In this document: positions 52,798 through 64,000 of the stretch, in pieces
Numbering within the stretch: position 1 is the first letter of the stretch
Layout: the number at the start of each line of letters is the position of its first letter
Program-made: the position numbers and the translations under genes
Notes under the pieces: model-generated
What the model was told of the DNA's origin: nothing
The model's database searches: none
Seen by the model: only the letters and a program-made list of their open reading frames with translations
Source of the DNA: Wolfiporia cocos
Taxonomy: Eukaryota; Basidiomycota; Agaricomycetes; Polyporales; Phaeolaceae
DNA: 64,000 bases
NCBI GenBank assembly: GCA_029448655.1
Contig: JACCLO010000002.1
Span: 4,588,001-4,652,000 of the forward strand
Direction: 5' to 3'

Positions 52798-55700
52798 ATG
52801 CGGGACGATAGCTCAAAGCAAACGACCACTGTAGCTGCCGGTCACGGAAAGCACATCAAGCTCGACGTTGGTATCTTTGATGCTGCACGGCTGGAGAGCG
52901 AGTTCGCGCTCGAGGGCGCCATGAGCGTACTCGAGTGCTATCTCGAAAATCCTGTGATCAGTATCGAGAGCCTCTGCAGCGACCTGCTCAGTGAACCTCT
53001 GCTTTTCGAATTCGCAATCTCAGGTGGGCAAATTAGCCTGCCAGTACCTGATTGGTTGAGATTTTGAGAACGCCACACCAGGTCTTAACGAAGAGAGTTA
53101 TGCAGTATTCCAACAGAAACTCCTCGATGCCTTTCCGACGACCTCCCAAGCATTCTTGCCGTCGCCAGTGAGGCACATTCTCAACCAACTGTCTCTGTTC
53201 TTGCTTTTTGAGGCGGAACCATTCATGGCGAACGACGCGCGCAGCCTGCGCGATTGCCGGCAGTCAATCGAGTCATCCTGCCAAGTTCTCGAGATATTAC
53301 TGACAAAACAGACACTCTCCGAACAATCTCTTGTGAACAGGACGAGTGATCCCGACGCGGGCGAACCATACAAGCGGAAGGCTAGGTCCCAGCGAGCTCA
53401 GAAGGTCGCAAAACGAGCACGACTCGGGATTGATCTTCCGATCGATCGAAAGCCCTTCGACGCTCTCAAAGTACAAGTTCCCGCGAACGCAGATGAAAGC
53501 GCAGAGCTCGTCAGCGACCTGCTTGCGGATATGCGTGACATTTTACTGGTTAAGCTCGTCTTCACTGTCACCGAGCTCATGATATTCATATCCTGCTAGC
53601 ATCATCTTCAAGTTCTTCGTGATCCACGCGTCAAAGAGCGCGTCAGAATGGCGTACCTGCCCCAGCAGCGCGAGCCTGAAGTGATCCCGCCTCAATCTCA
53701 CACAGTTGACCCCGCTGCTCCTGGCGAAGAGACGTCTGTCGAAGAGAAGAGCAATGAGAAGTCAGTCTACCAGATGGTACAGCCTATCAAAGCAACTTTG
53801 TACTTCAACATGGCGGAAGACTTTGGCGAGTGGCGTATCATCGTCGGATCACGCGCGGAACGTGATCTGCGTCAAGCGCGAAGGAAGAATCCAGTTCTCT
53901 TCGACATCATCATAAAGAAGATGAAGCAAGTTGATGCGTTCTTCCACTTGCCTCGATTATTAATCAGGTTGGAATCCCAGGGAATTGTCGAACGGGCATT
54001 TCTCTGCCGACAATCACAAACCCTTGACCGGACCGGAGTTAGACATACCGGTGTATGAGGCAAAAATGACCGGCGATACTCGACTCGTGGTTTGTTATGA
54101 GCTGTTTCAACACCATCGTGTATCTGACAGTACATGCACTAGTATCAGATAGACTGCGTACCTGAGTTTCAGTCTGATGTGAGTTGATCATTGCAATCGT
54201 AGTGGGGATGTCTCGCTCATGAAACCCAAGGTTGAGCGCCAAGGTTTGTGATGTGTATCTGAATCCTGGGCTGGACATAATGTTGCGGCAGTCATAAAGA
54301 TTTTTGGTATCTATACCCATGCACAGCTGGACGGTCGTTTTTGGAGCAGCCTTAGTTATCAACTAGGACGTTCGGGCAGGGAGTACAAGCGACGGTACCT
54401 TCTAAGATCTCTTATCTTAGGTTGACAATACTTATGTTCTGGTTGTATCAGATGTATCTTCAGAAGCCCACGATCACAAGGAAACAACAAGGACTACATA
54501 ATGCCAGCATGCTTCCCTCCCATGGAGGAAGAGCCCGCTGCCCCTCCGTCTTGCCTTCCTGATCTTCATCAAGATGATCTTGCCCAGGTGCGTTCATCCT
54601 CAACGTATCATATTCGTAGTGTTGATCCGCATTTTCACATAGATTCATGAATTGCTTGTGTAAATACTGTGATTTGGAGCACGAATGTTTCCCTGACACG
54701 CGTCGCCATTTAACAGATTGGAAAAATACGTCACATTCTCTCAAGTATGTCACGATGGTTTCCGTAAAGTGTTCCATTGCATTAACTGAGAGTTATCCTA
54801 CAGCAATTCTTAAAAGGCATGTCCTCTCTCAGAGTCTCAGCGGTATGGATATTGGCTCATCTCAAAGTAGGAATATTGACTGGAGAAGACATTGCACACG
54901 TGTTTGGCGTTTCGTTAGTAACTTCAAATGGATATCATGATTGAGCTAATGAGACCGCCGCCCAGTTCACAGGAAAAGATAATCATTGAGAATAATACGT
55001 CGTCCTACGTAATCGGGCGTAGTGGCACTGGGTAACGTCTTAGTTGATTCATCTGTGCTTAACCTGATAGTGGATCTACAGAAAACCACCACAATGCTCT
55101 TCAAAATGTTGGGCATCGAACGATCTTGGAGCGATTACCGAAATCAACTGCCGAAGCCACGACAAGTCTTCGTAACCCAATCCTATAAGCTAGTGGAGAA
55201 CGTCCGGAGCGCTTTCTACAAATATCGCAAGTCTCTATTTGCTCTTGATGCAATCAATGAATTCTCCCGTGTAGAAGCTCGCGAGAATGGGCCGCGCGGT
55301 CGGGCTATGGTCAATTATCGTGAAGAGGGTGGCTGGAATACCAGCCTACCCCAACGATTCGGGGATCTACAAGATGAACACTTCCCTCTGTTCATCACTT
55401 TTGATGAGGTGCGACCCACGACAGTTGTTGTGATTACGAAGGCGTTAAACGACCGTAGTTGTGCTGTCTGCTCGAAACGGAATTCCTCAAATTATCAAAT
55501 ACAGAACCTGATAGCGGGAGGACCATCGCCACGAACAATACAAAGGAAGACACAGACAGAGAGTCTGACATGTCATTGGACTATATGCATCGCCAACGTA
55601 CAGCTTTCATCTCTTACCCAAAATTCGTGCAGTCTTACTGGGCGCACTTCCCTCAACCTCTCGTGAAAGGCCTAGGTGAGCAAGATGAGATGACAAGAGT

Positions 55701-56135
55701 TCAGCTCATAGCTCAATTACTCATGTACTAGCCCCTGCCGTTGTCTTCGGAGAAATCATGGGTACGGGCGCGCTCTCAAGGAGCAACACGCAAATGATGC
55801 AACTGCTAACGTTGACACGCTTCCAGGGGTTATCAAAGGATCTGAAGGAGCTCACAGCAGCGAATCAAAATACCTGGCCAAAGATACCTACCTTGCTCTC
55901 AGCTCCAACTCGTATCCGATGTTCGCGTCACGTAGAGATTGTGTCTACGAGTTGTTCAAAGCGTATACAAAGCACAAAGCAAATAGAAAGGAATATGATG
56001 CTTGTGATAGGTAAATCGCGTACCCCTCGTCTCAAGCATGTCGCTCATACTTCGCAGAACGCACGCTATCATAGACAATCTGATGCGGCACGGTGTACCT
56101 GGGAGTCATCTCGACTTCGTGTAAATCCGTCGTGC
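52798..56135 (+). pseudogene. UvrD-like helicase, 5' part only; truncated at an LTR
   Basis: This matches the large fungal superfamily 1 (UvrD/TRANK1-like) P-loop proteins. Blocks recognised are D-P-R-V-K-E-R-V-R-M-A-Y-L-P, W-R-I-I-V-G-S-R-A-E-R-D-L-R, H-Y-Q-L-G-R-S-G-R-E-Y-K-R-R-Y and Y-V-I-G-R-S-G-T-G. After an intron K-T-T-T-M-L-F-K-M-L-G-I-E-R (Walker A) follows, then P-R-Q-V-F-V-T-Q-S, V-I-K-G-S-E-G-A and H-L-D-F-V. Right after H-L-D-F-V a GTAAAT donor is followed within ~20 bases by TGTCACGG, an LTR start. The Walker B exon (D-E-x-Q-D) and all later helicase motifs are absent downstream, so the gene is broken. The 5' exons still splice in frame. Confidence 0.75.
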
Positions 56136-56140
56136 ATTTT

Positions 56141-56526
56141 TGTCACGGTTTTACCCTCTGACATAATGCGGGGGCCCCTAGGCTCGATCCCGCGTCACTA
56201 CACCTTCCCTTAGGCTCGCTAACCCCTTCGTCACTACGCCCTCCCCTGCCTGACGGCACGTGACCGGTAGATAGTTAGATTAGATCATTGACTGATAGTA
56301 GTAGCGCCCTGGCACCGCTCCCTTACTTAGTCAGCCCCTCACATGACACTGTACCTACCTTGCGCACAGACCACCCCACTTTAGGGTATGCCCGTCAGTC
56401 ATAGCGTAGCGGTCCCGTCATGTACTATAAGTAGTAGCGTCTGAGGTCTTACAACCTCAGACCTATTAATGTCAGTTGGGCGCGTGTGCCCTCTTTCATA
56501 GTCTCTCCTTGTCTGCCCGCGCCATC
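56141..56526 (+). mobile_element. LTR fragment disrupting the helicase gene
   Basis: It begins TGTCACGG and carries ACTATAAGTAG then GAGGTCTTACAACCTC, the same R-region motif as in the solo LTR at 17250. The 3' terminus is not found and no flanking duplication of ATTTT is seen, so the right part is lost. It lies in what was an intron of the helicase gene. Confidence 0.6.
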
Positions 56527-57410
56527 AGCAAAAAAGCAGGATAACTGTATGTGCATATAAGGCATGCAGGTGTTTGCAACAGTTTGAGTGTTATGTATGC
56601 ATATGTAAGGCATCACATGCCACCACAATGGTTGCGACAACTTGCATGTCCTCAAATGTATCATAGGTATAATATATGAGCATGTGTGTGCATATATGCG
56701 ACTCGATGATACATGGAGGACTTGTATTAATATATCTTGTTGATACATGTAGTCTCAGATATCAGATGCGTATATAATTGGTTCACAGTGCTGCATCCTG
56801 GATGCTTCAACATATAAGTGCATCATAATATTGCATGCGCATATATGATGCATACATCACTACCATATGCCCATATATGCTAAGAACAAATAGTGTCGGT
56901 GATGCTCGGTTTACCGGGCATTGAAATATACACTGGGGTACTAAATGAGAAAGATTACTAACTATCTTATGACTTATGAAATAAAACTAATAGAAAGAAA
57001 GCTGTAAGCAGATCATGCCACTATTCTGCTATAGCATATCTTACCGGGTCATACATCTGTGTTTCGAGGATCGGCCGGGCATTGAAGTCTACTCGAGGCT
57101 TATGACGTGGACACGTGACAATTTCCCGCACGTCGAGACGCGTCAAACGCGCCGGTGGCTGAGCTTTCCAATTGACATCTGAACTCGTTATTGCTATAGC
57201 TTGACGAGGTCTTGACGGATTTGGGCGATCTTGATATGCCTGTAATCGTATAGTCAATCTGTACTATTCAATAGCTTTGGTTACATTAATAATTAAGTTC
57301 TTCTGGCAATATGCACGTTAGCAAGGCCTGGCTATATTCCTGACTACTTTAGTGCGTCAATCCGTTCATAGCTACTTACACACATTACAACAGTGACTGA
57401 ATAAAATTTC
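56527..57410. other. AT-rich segment with recurring GCATATATGC palindromes
   Basis: GCATATA/TGCATATATG-type motifs recur many times between 56548 and 56881. No gene is supported. The segment lies beyond the 3' end of the transposase gene and may be its subterminal region. Confidence 0.45.
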
Positions 57411-60400
57411 TCAGAGATCCCCAAATCCTACATCATAGTTTATGTACAGGTTATCATCATTCTCACCATCCTCAGCCCCGAGTGCCCCATGTTCTGCAGC
57501 CAGTATTGTTTCAATGTCTTCATCCTCCTCCTCCTCCTCCTCCTCCTCCTCCTCATTTTCCCCCCCATTCCCCTCCTCATTTTCATCATAAATATCTTCA
57601 TCCTCACCTTCGTCACTGCTGCTCCCTATATTCTCCTCGTTGCCCTCACTGCCATCCTCATCCTTCATTCGTACTTCATCTTCCACTTCCTCTGTGCCAT
57701 TAATTTTTCCTCGCTGATCCCATGGTGGCTGCAACTGTTCCAATAAGTCCCATAAATCTTTATGACCAATCCCACCACCATGGAATCTCATAAACATATC
57801 CCTATCAACAAAGCTATTTCGACTTCATCAATGAAGTGCATGCAAAAAGCCATACAACTCACATATTGACATAGTAGTAGCACCAGTCCTCATCATTGTC
57901 ATGATCTTGACGAGCAATTGAGGGTGGTAGATGTTGTGTAGTTCGGCCATGTGCAAAGGCAGGAATTATATGAACAGCTCGTATTACTTCATTGGGGTCA
58001 AGAAACCCAAAAGCTCCAGGTTGAGTGCTGTCCAGAAATCCTACTCGAGGAAGACGGCGATCCTTCCAGCCTGATTTATAGGATAAATCACGACCGAACC
58101 AGCGCACCCATAGAATGTCCATGCGCTGGATGTCAGAGTTGCTTGACTGAGGGCCCAAATGCCTGACATCCAAGTGGAATACTCCAATAATCCGTCCATA
58201 CCAGTATGGGTGCCAGTCATCGCTATTGTCATCCTCATTTGAGCGCACCATGATGTCAGGATGTGTCCGAGGGTTAACTGAATCAGTACACCGGTGAAGA
58301 TCATAGGTGGTGTAGTTGAACCGTATGACCTTGTGGCGGTACATGCGGTTGTTTACTATCGCCACAGTGGCACGATCACGAGATGTAAAGTTGTATTCAT
58401 CTCCACTATAAGTTCTTCTGAGTAATCGTGCAAGGAGGTGGTCAATCAAGTCAGGATAAAAGTCCTGAACAATCAAATCAGTAAATGTCCATTCATGAGC
58501 AATATAATATCTTACGGTTACTGCATGATCCCCCTGATGCTCTGACAGCCACTGTATGAGATCATGGTGATAACGCCGTTCCTCGGAGACTTGATAGTGT
58601 GCTGAGGGTGACATTTTTGGAAGGGCTTCGGGTTCTGTAAATTCAACGACGGCAGGTGCCCTGAGCCGTCTAGAATTAACTTTCTCAGAAGGCTCATGCT
58701 GCTGTGGCACTATGGTTAATTCGACAGCTGATGTTGTAGCTGAAGTACCCGGAGTAGCTGAGCTAACAGGTCCTGTTCCTGTCTGCCATGCTCTGAGGGC
58801 TTCTTGAAGACGCCTCTCACGAAGCCTAATTTGATTGAGAAGCCGCTCTCGCTGGGAATGACGAGCAATTTGCTTCTCAAATTTGTGTTTGTTCGTCCGG
58901 GCATAAAAGCGCTTTACACGCTTGTGCTCTTGTTCACCCTGGAAATAACAGAACATGAGCTCAAGTTCTTATATCAAATATAAACACTTTACAATCTGAG
59001 TAGTATAATTGTCAGTAGTTCCAAAGGCATGGATGGAGCTGACATAGTCCCCTAAGAAATGTAACTTGACAGTGGAGAGACTAAAGGTCTTGAATTTTGC
59101 GCCATTATTCCGACTTCCCCCTTGCGAAGTAGAAGACTGTGCCCTGTCTTTGCCTTTGTTGTATGCCTTCCTTCCTGCAACTTTGCGATGACGAGCTGTT
59201 TCTTCATTTGGAAGCTCGCGCGTTATGAATTTGGTGCATGTCTTCTTGACAAATTGGCGTAAGCTGCATCCAAGCATGGAGGTACAACCTTCAAAGAAGT
59301 CTAGGGTTTTGTCTGTATGCATCCGCAATTTTGCATATGCATGCCACATGGCTAGGGTGAATAATAGGTCATGTATAACCTCATTATGTGGCGAGGGAAG
59401 AAGATCCTCGAATACTGGAATTGCGCACTGACTTCAAAGTTAGTCCAATAGATATAGGTTCAAATTGGGGCTGGATCATACCTGAAGTAGATCTTCAAAA
59501 TCGCATGCTGCAAGCTTCTTCATACCCGATGCATTGTTATTAAATTTACGTATGGTATCCCTTCCAAATGTAGGAACGTTGCGATATCTGAATAATAATT
59601 GATCAACCGTTGTATTAAGTCATAGTATGTGAGTGTTACCTTTCATTCAGTGACTGAATAGGACCATCACCATAGGCATACAAAATACGTAGAAGGTGTG
59701 TGAATGTAGCCTTCCAAACTCCAAGTTCAAATTCATGCAGTTGGTCTACAACAAGCATCGAAAAGTAGTTGAATCCAGAGCTCAAGAGCCGCTCAGAGAA
59801 TGCGTTCTATAATAAGTGAGCATGGCGACAAGTAATAATAAATACTAATACATACTCGAACCATGGTAAGTGACTGCTTCTCCAGTGTCCCCTTGGTACG
59901 TTCACTTGTGAGACTCCATCCACGGTCAAATATCCAGGTGCGTGCTGTCTCAACTTGTTTTTGATGGGCAGGACTGTCTTCTCGCAAGTGCTGTCGGCGT
60001 TGCATATCAGCATTTGTGCCAATTGCACTTATATACTTCGTCTCTGTCAAACAGCGTGGGCAGGGGCAACGTCCTAAGTATTTGATACAGGCAATTAGCA
60101 CTCTATAGGAGTATACATTAGCAAATGTAAAAGTGAACAAGCTATTGACATACTTTTCAGGATAGTCCGCTGAGTAGGTAAAAAATCGAGGGTAGAGGCG
60201 TCGTACTATACCATCAGCACATAGCACAATAATGCCATGCCTATATGCATGCATGAACTCATTCAAAAAAAGACGCCATGTAGCTTGATATAGTTCGCGT
60301 CGAGTAAATGTAAATAAATCTGCAGGGGCAGGTCGACCATATACCCTAGTATAAATGGTCTGGAACCATTCCGGTAGCTAGACATAGTCAGATAAGCTAC

Positions 60401-62014
60401 TTTCATAGAGTATCAGTACTCACAGATGGGATATATGCTGCATGATGTGATGCAAACTGAGTAGGTTTGCCACGTTCATATTTTGATTGATTTCCAAAAT
60501 ATACATATATAGGCCAGAGGGATGCGGTGCCAAAGTCTGCAAGATGGGTAGAATCTGACCAGAGCATCATAGCTGCTATTGCCCTTTCAAGCTCGCAGCC
60601 AGGTTCACAAGGTTGGCTCTGGAGTCTCTCATTCTCCTCGATGAAGGCATCACAGTGAAAAAGCTCGGAATATACACGAATTGATGAGCCCTCTGGATCC
60701 TTCGGATCTGTCCATTGAAGTCGAAATGGTGTATAGTGCCAGTTCGCTGCAGCAGGAGATGTGAAGGCATTCTTGATAATTTGAGTAAGTGGGCGGTAAT
60801 GAACTCCTGGTACCGCCAAAGTTTCTGCATTCTCCTCTGGTTGCTGGACACCATCAGCTGGCATGGGAATATGTAGTGTAGCCTCTCGCCATCCATCAGC
60901 AGCTGAGAATATCTCAGTGCTTGTCTGCTTGTCGATGTAAGTGTCCATTCGCTTCCGCTCACGAGATGCACCCAAGTAATCCTTTAGGTGAGTGAGTGAA
61001 AAATCTGGTGCTTGTAGAACATCGTTGACAAGACTATCAAGCCTGGAATCAGAACCTGAATTGGACCCTACAGCATAGTCCCACTGCATCAGGCGGTATA
61101 AGCTTGGATTAGGAAATGGGGCATAGAATGTCTTCTGGGCATCTAGAGCCGAGTTCATACTGCCAAGTCCTGACCACCAGTTGCCAGGTTGTTGAGATGC
61201 AGCCTGTAAAGCAGGAGAGTCACAAACAGATATTAAGGTTGTCACCTCCTCAGGGTCACGAGAAGGGAGATGGGTGTATGAGCGGTACAGCCCAAATGAA
61301 TTGGGCAGGCTATTGGTGCAAGAGCTGAATGTATTTGTAAGTGAAATGGAGGGTCTTGCATCAGAGATCTCAGAGGTGGGGTTCTGGGAATTTACAGAGG
61401 AATTGTGAGAGGGTATGCCAGGATTAGGAATTTGTGATTCAGAGGTACTGGGTTCATGGCCCGGGGCGACAGAATTAATTGAGGAATCAGGATGTGTCAC
61501 TGTTGGTTTGTATGCAGAAGTTGACTGTAGTGAGAAATATGATGGAAGAGCACTCGCAGATGAAGGTACAAAATCATTGAAGGCTTTCGGCAGGCGGCGA
61601 GCACGGAGAGGTCTGCTGGTCTGTGAGACTGGAGGTAGTGGATCTGGGTTTTTTTCTATTGGTTGCATAGAGTCCATAATATCATGACCAGGATCCTACA
61701 TAATTCCCTTCCTTGTGAGTCTCATAGAAAGACTTCAATGTCAATTTTAGAAGCAACTAGCTCACCGGGACATTGGCTTCAATCTGGAGTGGCTCCCCAA
61801 AGGAAGCATCTGAGATTGCAGCTGGAATAGGCTCATGAGATAAATCTATATGTTTCCGCTTTGATTTATCCTGCAAATCTAATTGAATTTTTCGCTTGAG
61901 AGTGTCCAAGCGCTGCATCTGCTTATCGCGTTCACGGCAGGACTTCCGATGCACAGTGAGTCCCCGCTCTGAGTTGAATTCCCGTTCACATGCTGAGCAG
62001 ATAAATTTGGGCAT
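57411..62014 (-). CDS. Plavaka-type DNA transposase, apparently intact
   Basis: Nine exons join in frame to about 1392 residues: 62014-61766, 61695-60424, 60377-60154, 60102-59856, 59806-59640, 59587-59482, 59427-58993, 58938-57863 and 57813-57411. The N-terminus has a C2H2-like finger (C-S-A-C, then H-R-K-S-C) followed by a serine/proline-rich linker. The body shows the family blocks W-W-S-G-L-G, L-H-I-P-M-P, I-A-A-M-M-L-W-S-D-S-T-H-L-A-D-F-G, Y-F-G-N-Q-S-K-Y, F-F-T-Y-S-A-D-Y-P-E-K, L-G-R-C-P-C-P-R-C, L-H-E-F-E-L-G-V-W-K and H-K-R-V-K-R-F-Y-A-R-T-N-K. The C-terminus is a long acidic glutamate/aspartate tail. These proteins are common in Agaricomycetes and related to CACTA transposases. Element ends were not found. 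Confidence 0.85.
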
Positions 62015-63373
62015 GTTCTAGAGTGATCAGTAGCTGGGATCTCAGAGTCCACAATGTATAGCATGAGCAGCCCAAGCTCTGTGACGACGCAACGCGTAAG
62101 ACAGGTTGGGTCACGTGCTGTCAGGGCGCACTGATGATTCAATTCTAAAACAAGCAATCGACATTCTATAGCTCAGAATGTGATGCCAATATATCATGTA
62201 TGATGTTTTAACTCATATTAAAGTGGTGTCTTAGCCTAGCAGATGTAGGTCCATCCATAAAGCACAGTTTAATACTCACTTACCCACAAATTGTTTCGGA
62301 GCCTCAAACGTCACATGTCAGGTAAGAGACTGTGGCGGCTCTGCCATATTTGTTAATCCCACACTACCAGCTACTGGTTTACATGCTTGTGACTCTCTTC
62401 CTGCCTTTGTTTCAAGCTTTGAGGCATAATATAGCACCATTGAATATATCTGTTACTCTGGATGCACTCTGTATGTATATATTCGCTCAAGTCATGGACT
62501 TCAGTTGTGTCCTTGCTTCTTCACCTAAGATAATTGAATCAAAATTGGATCACAGTATATCACAGCCTCTGTTGCAATGTAATATATTATTTACTGTACA
62601 TATTACACATTCATAAGCTCGACGATAGTTTATAGTCCTGATATAGAACTATACATGAATTATCGGGTCATTCTCAATGGCATGCTCTTCGAGGGTCAGA
62701 ATCTAATACAAATCGTATGATACTTATTGATGACATTCATTAACATATGAGTAGTGTAAAAAAATATAATGGTGATTTTATGTTGGACGGTTCTGGAGAT
62801 GTAAGCCGTACAATTGTATGGTGTACCAAATACAAGCAACTTTCTATGTGCCTGCAGAGAAACTAGGCTCTTGGATCTATTGGAAAGAACTCAATAGTTA
62901 TGATAAGAAGTATGTGTAGTATGTATATATAAAATTTTGAAGCCATATGATTATTCGATCTTCTGCTGTGCATGGATTCTGAACGATAGTCTGTCTGATC
63001 ACTGACTTCATCATATTTATGATGTCATTGACAAGCAAGCAATACAGATATCCATATATACACTGCTGAAGGGTAAACTATAGAACATAGAGAGAGTCTG
63101 ATAGCAGTATCGTAATTTATAATGAGATGTGGCAAGAGCTATAGCCAGTAGTACCTGGGAGATGCCAAAACAGCCCTCAGCCACAGCAGCCACCGAGACG
63201 AAGGTTTAAGGTTTCGGAGTTTAAACACTGTTTGAGAGCAATCGCTGAACCGTTTTTGGAAGGAATTAAGGAACAGTGTGGGCACGTGACGCAAGCAGAC
63301 GCGTCTGACCGACCGAGTTTTTTGCTGCATCGTCCCACTTTTCCCTTAGCCTCATCACTGTTCTACACCAATC
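62015..63373. other. Divergent intergenic region beside the transposase
   Basis: This AT-rich, 1.36-kb region lies between two genes that point away from each other. It should hold the transposase promoter and that of the gene at 63374. No repeat or RNA gene is recognised. Confidence 0.4.
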
Positions 63374-64000
63374 ATGCCTTCTCGACCACAGCCTCATTCT
63401 GCCCCATCTCCTGAGCCCATTTCCCGTGACCATGAGAATGAGGATCCCCTTGAAGACTATGAGTCCTTCAAGAGATTCCTCAGCAAGCTTGAAATGATTT
63501 CTCCTCGTAGCAAGAGCGCAGCGTAAGTCCAACTTTATATGTGATGAGACCTGCTAATATGTTGTACTTAGACTCAAGACCCCAACTCTTGTGCCTTTTG
63601 TGAAGGCTGCAAAATCGCTTCCTCGCACGATCAGCCCCTACAGTTCTTTCGAAGATGCACTGGAGGTCGGTCATTTTCGGGAGAGCCTCAATGTTCATGA
63701 GATGCCAGAGATTGGGGTGTTTTTAGAGGCATTTCCTGCAATGTAAGTCAGATTCACCTGCTCTAGTTGCACCGGCAAGCTGCTGTCTGGGCCTGGTCAC
63801 TATATGTGCATACATACCAGCATAACTACTCCCATAGGGACAAATACAGGATTAGGCTAGCATTAGAAGTCTACAGAAAATACTCGCGAATGATTGGTAG
63901 ACCACTTCGCCGACGAATCAAAGAGTGCAACCTCCATGAGCTTCAGCCGCTTCACCGCTTTGTAAGTATATGCCATTCTAAAATTGCTAGCTGACGAGGC
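63374..64000 (+). CDS. Unrecognised gene, 5' part (runs off the window)
   Basis: Three exons can be joined in frame: 63374-63522, 63572-63742 and 63838-63961, each bounded by GTAAGT-type donors. The predicted N-terminus is proline/serine rich (P-S-P-E-P-I-S-R-D), then acidic. It is followed by F-K-R-F-L-S-K-L-E-M-I-S-P-R-S and, later, a basic R-P-L-R-R-R-I-K-E segment. I do not recognise a family. Its divergent position next to the transposase leaves open that it belongs to the same mobile element. Confidence 0.55.

Noticed and set aside
56526..63328. CAGCAAAAAA and TTTTTTGCTG as possible ends of the Plavaka element
   Set aside because: Only ten bases match, mostly an A run, with no target duplication and no extension of the repeat.

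Overview
The window reads as nuclear DNA of a basidiomycete, most likely an Agaricomycete. Genes are split by many short GT-AG introns. The gene families (DUF6534 membrane proteins, a Plavaka-type transposase, a fungal UvrD-like helicase) are typical of that class, and chromodomain Ty3/gypsy elements dominate. About half of the window is mobile DNA.

Layout. 1-17200: two nearly identical ~10-kb Ty3/gypsy chromoviruses. Element A (+) is cut by the left window edge. Element B (-) is complete except that A sits inside its 3' LTR. Each carries three ORFs: an unrecognised ORF0, Gag, and a Pol of protease, RT, RNase H, integrase, chromodomain and a terminal dUTPase. An 11-nt primer site just inside B's 5' LTR is perfectly complementary to the predicted 5' end of the element's own RNA, so it probably self-primes as Tf1 does. 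17250-21751: two solo LTRs with perfect 5-bp target duplications and a CACTA-like non-autonomous element. 22524-31780: the conserved host block, made up of a DHA2-type MFS transporter, a LINE remnant, a DUF6534 gene, BCP1 and mitochondrial proline dehydrogenase. 31298-39427: a ~4-kb tandem duplication whose unit holds the 3' end of the proline dehydrogenase gene plus a DUF6534 gene. A fourth DUF6534 gene follows in inverted orientation (39598-41769). 46063-49740: a DUF202 membrane protein and three non-autonomous DNA transposons, two with TA target duplications and one Mutator-like with a 9-bp duplication. 49827-51356: an alpha/beta hydrolase. 52798-56135: a UvrD-like helicase gene broken off where an LTR fragment begins. 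57411-62014: an apparently intact nine-exon Plavaka-type transposase. 63374 onward: the start of an unrecognised gene on the opposite strand.

How it fits together. The host genes are ordinary transport, proline catabolism, ribosome/nuclear-export chaperone and membrane functions. The most notable system is the retroelement family: self-priming, a third ORF, a dUTPase fused behind the chromodomain, a possible +1 frameshift at the gag stop, and one copy nested in the LTR of another. All exon models were spliced by hand and no database search was run; family names rest on recognised motifs.
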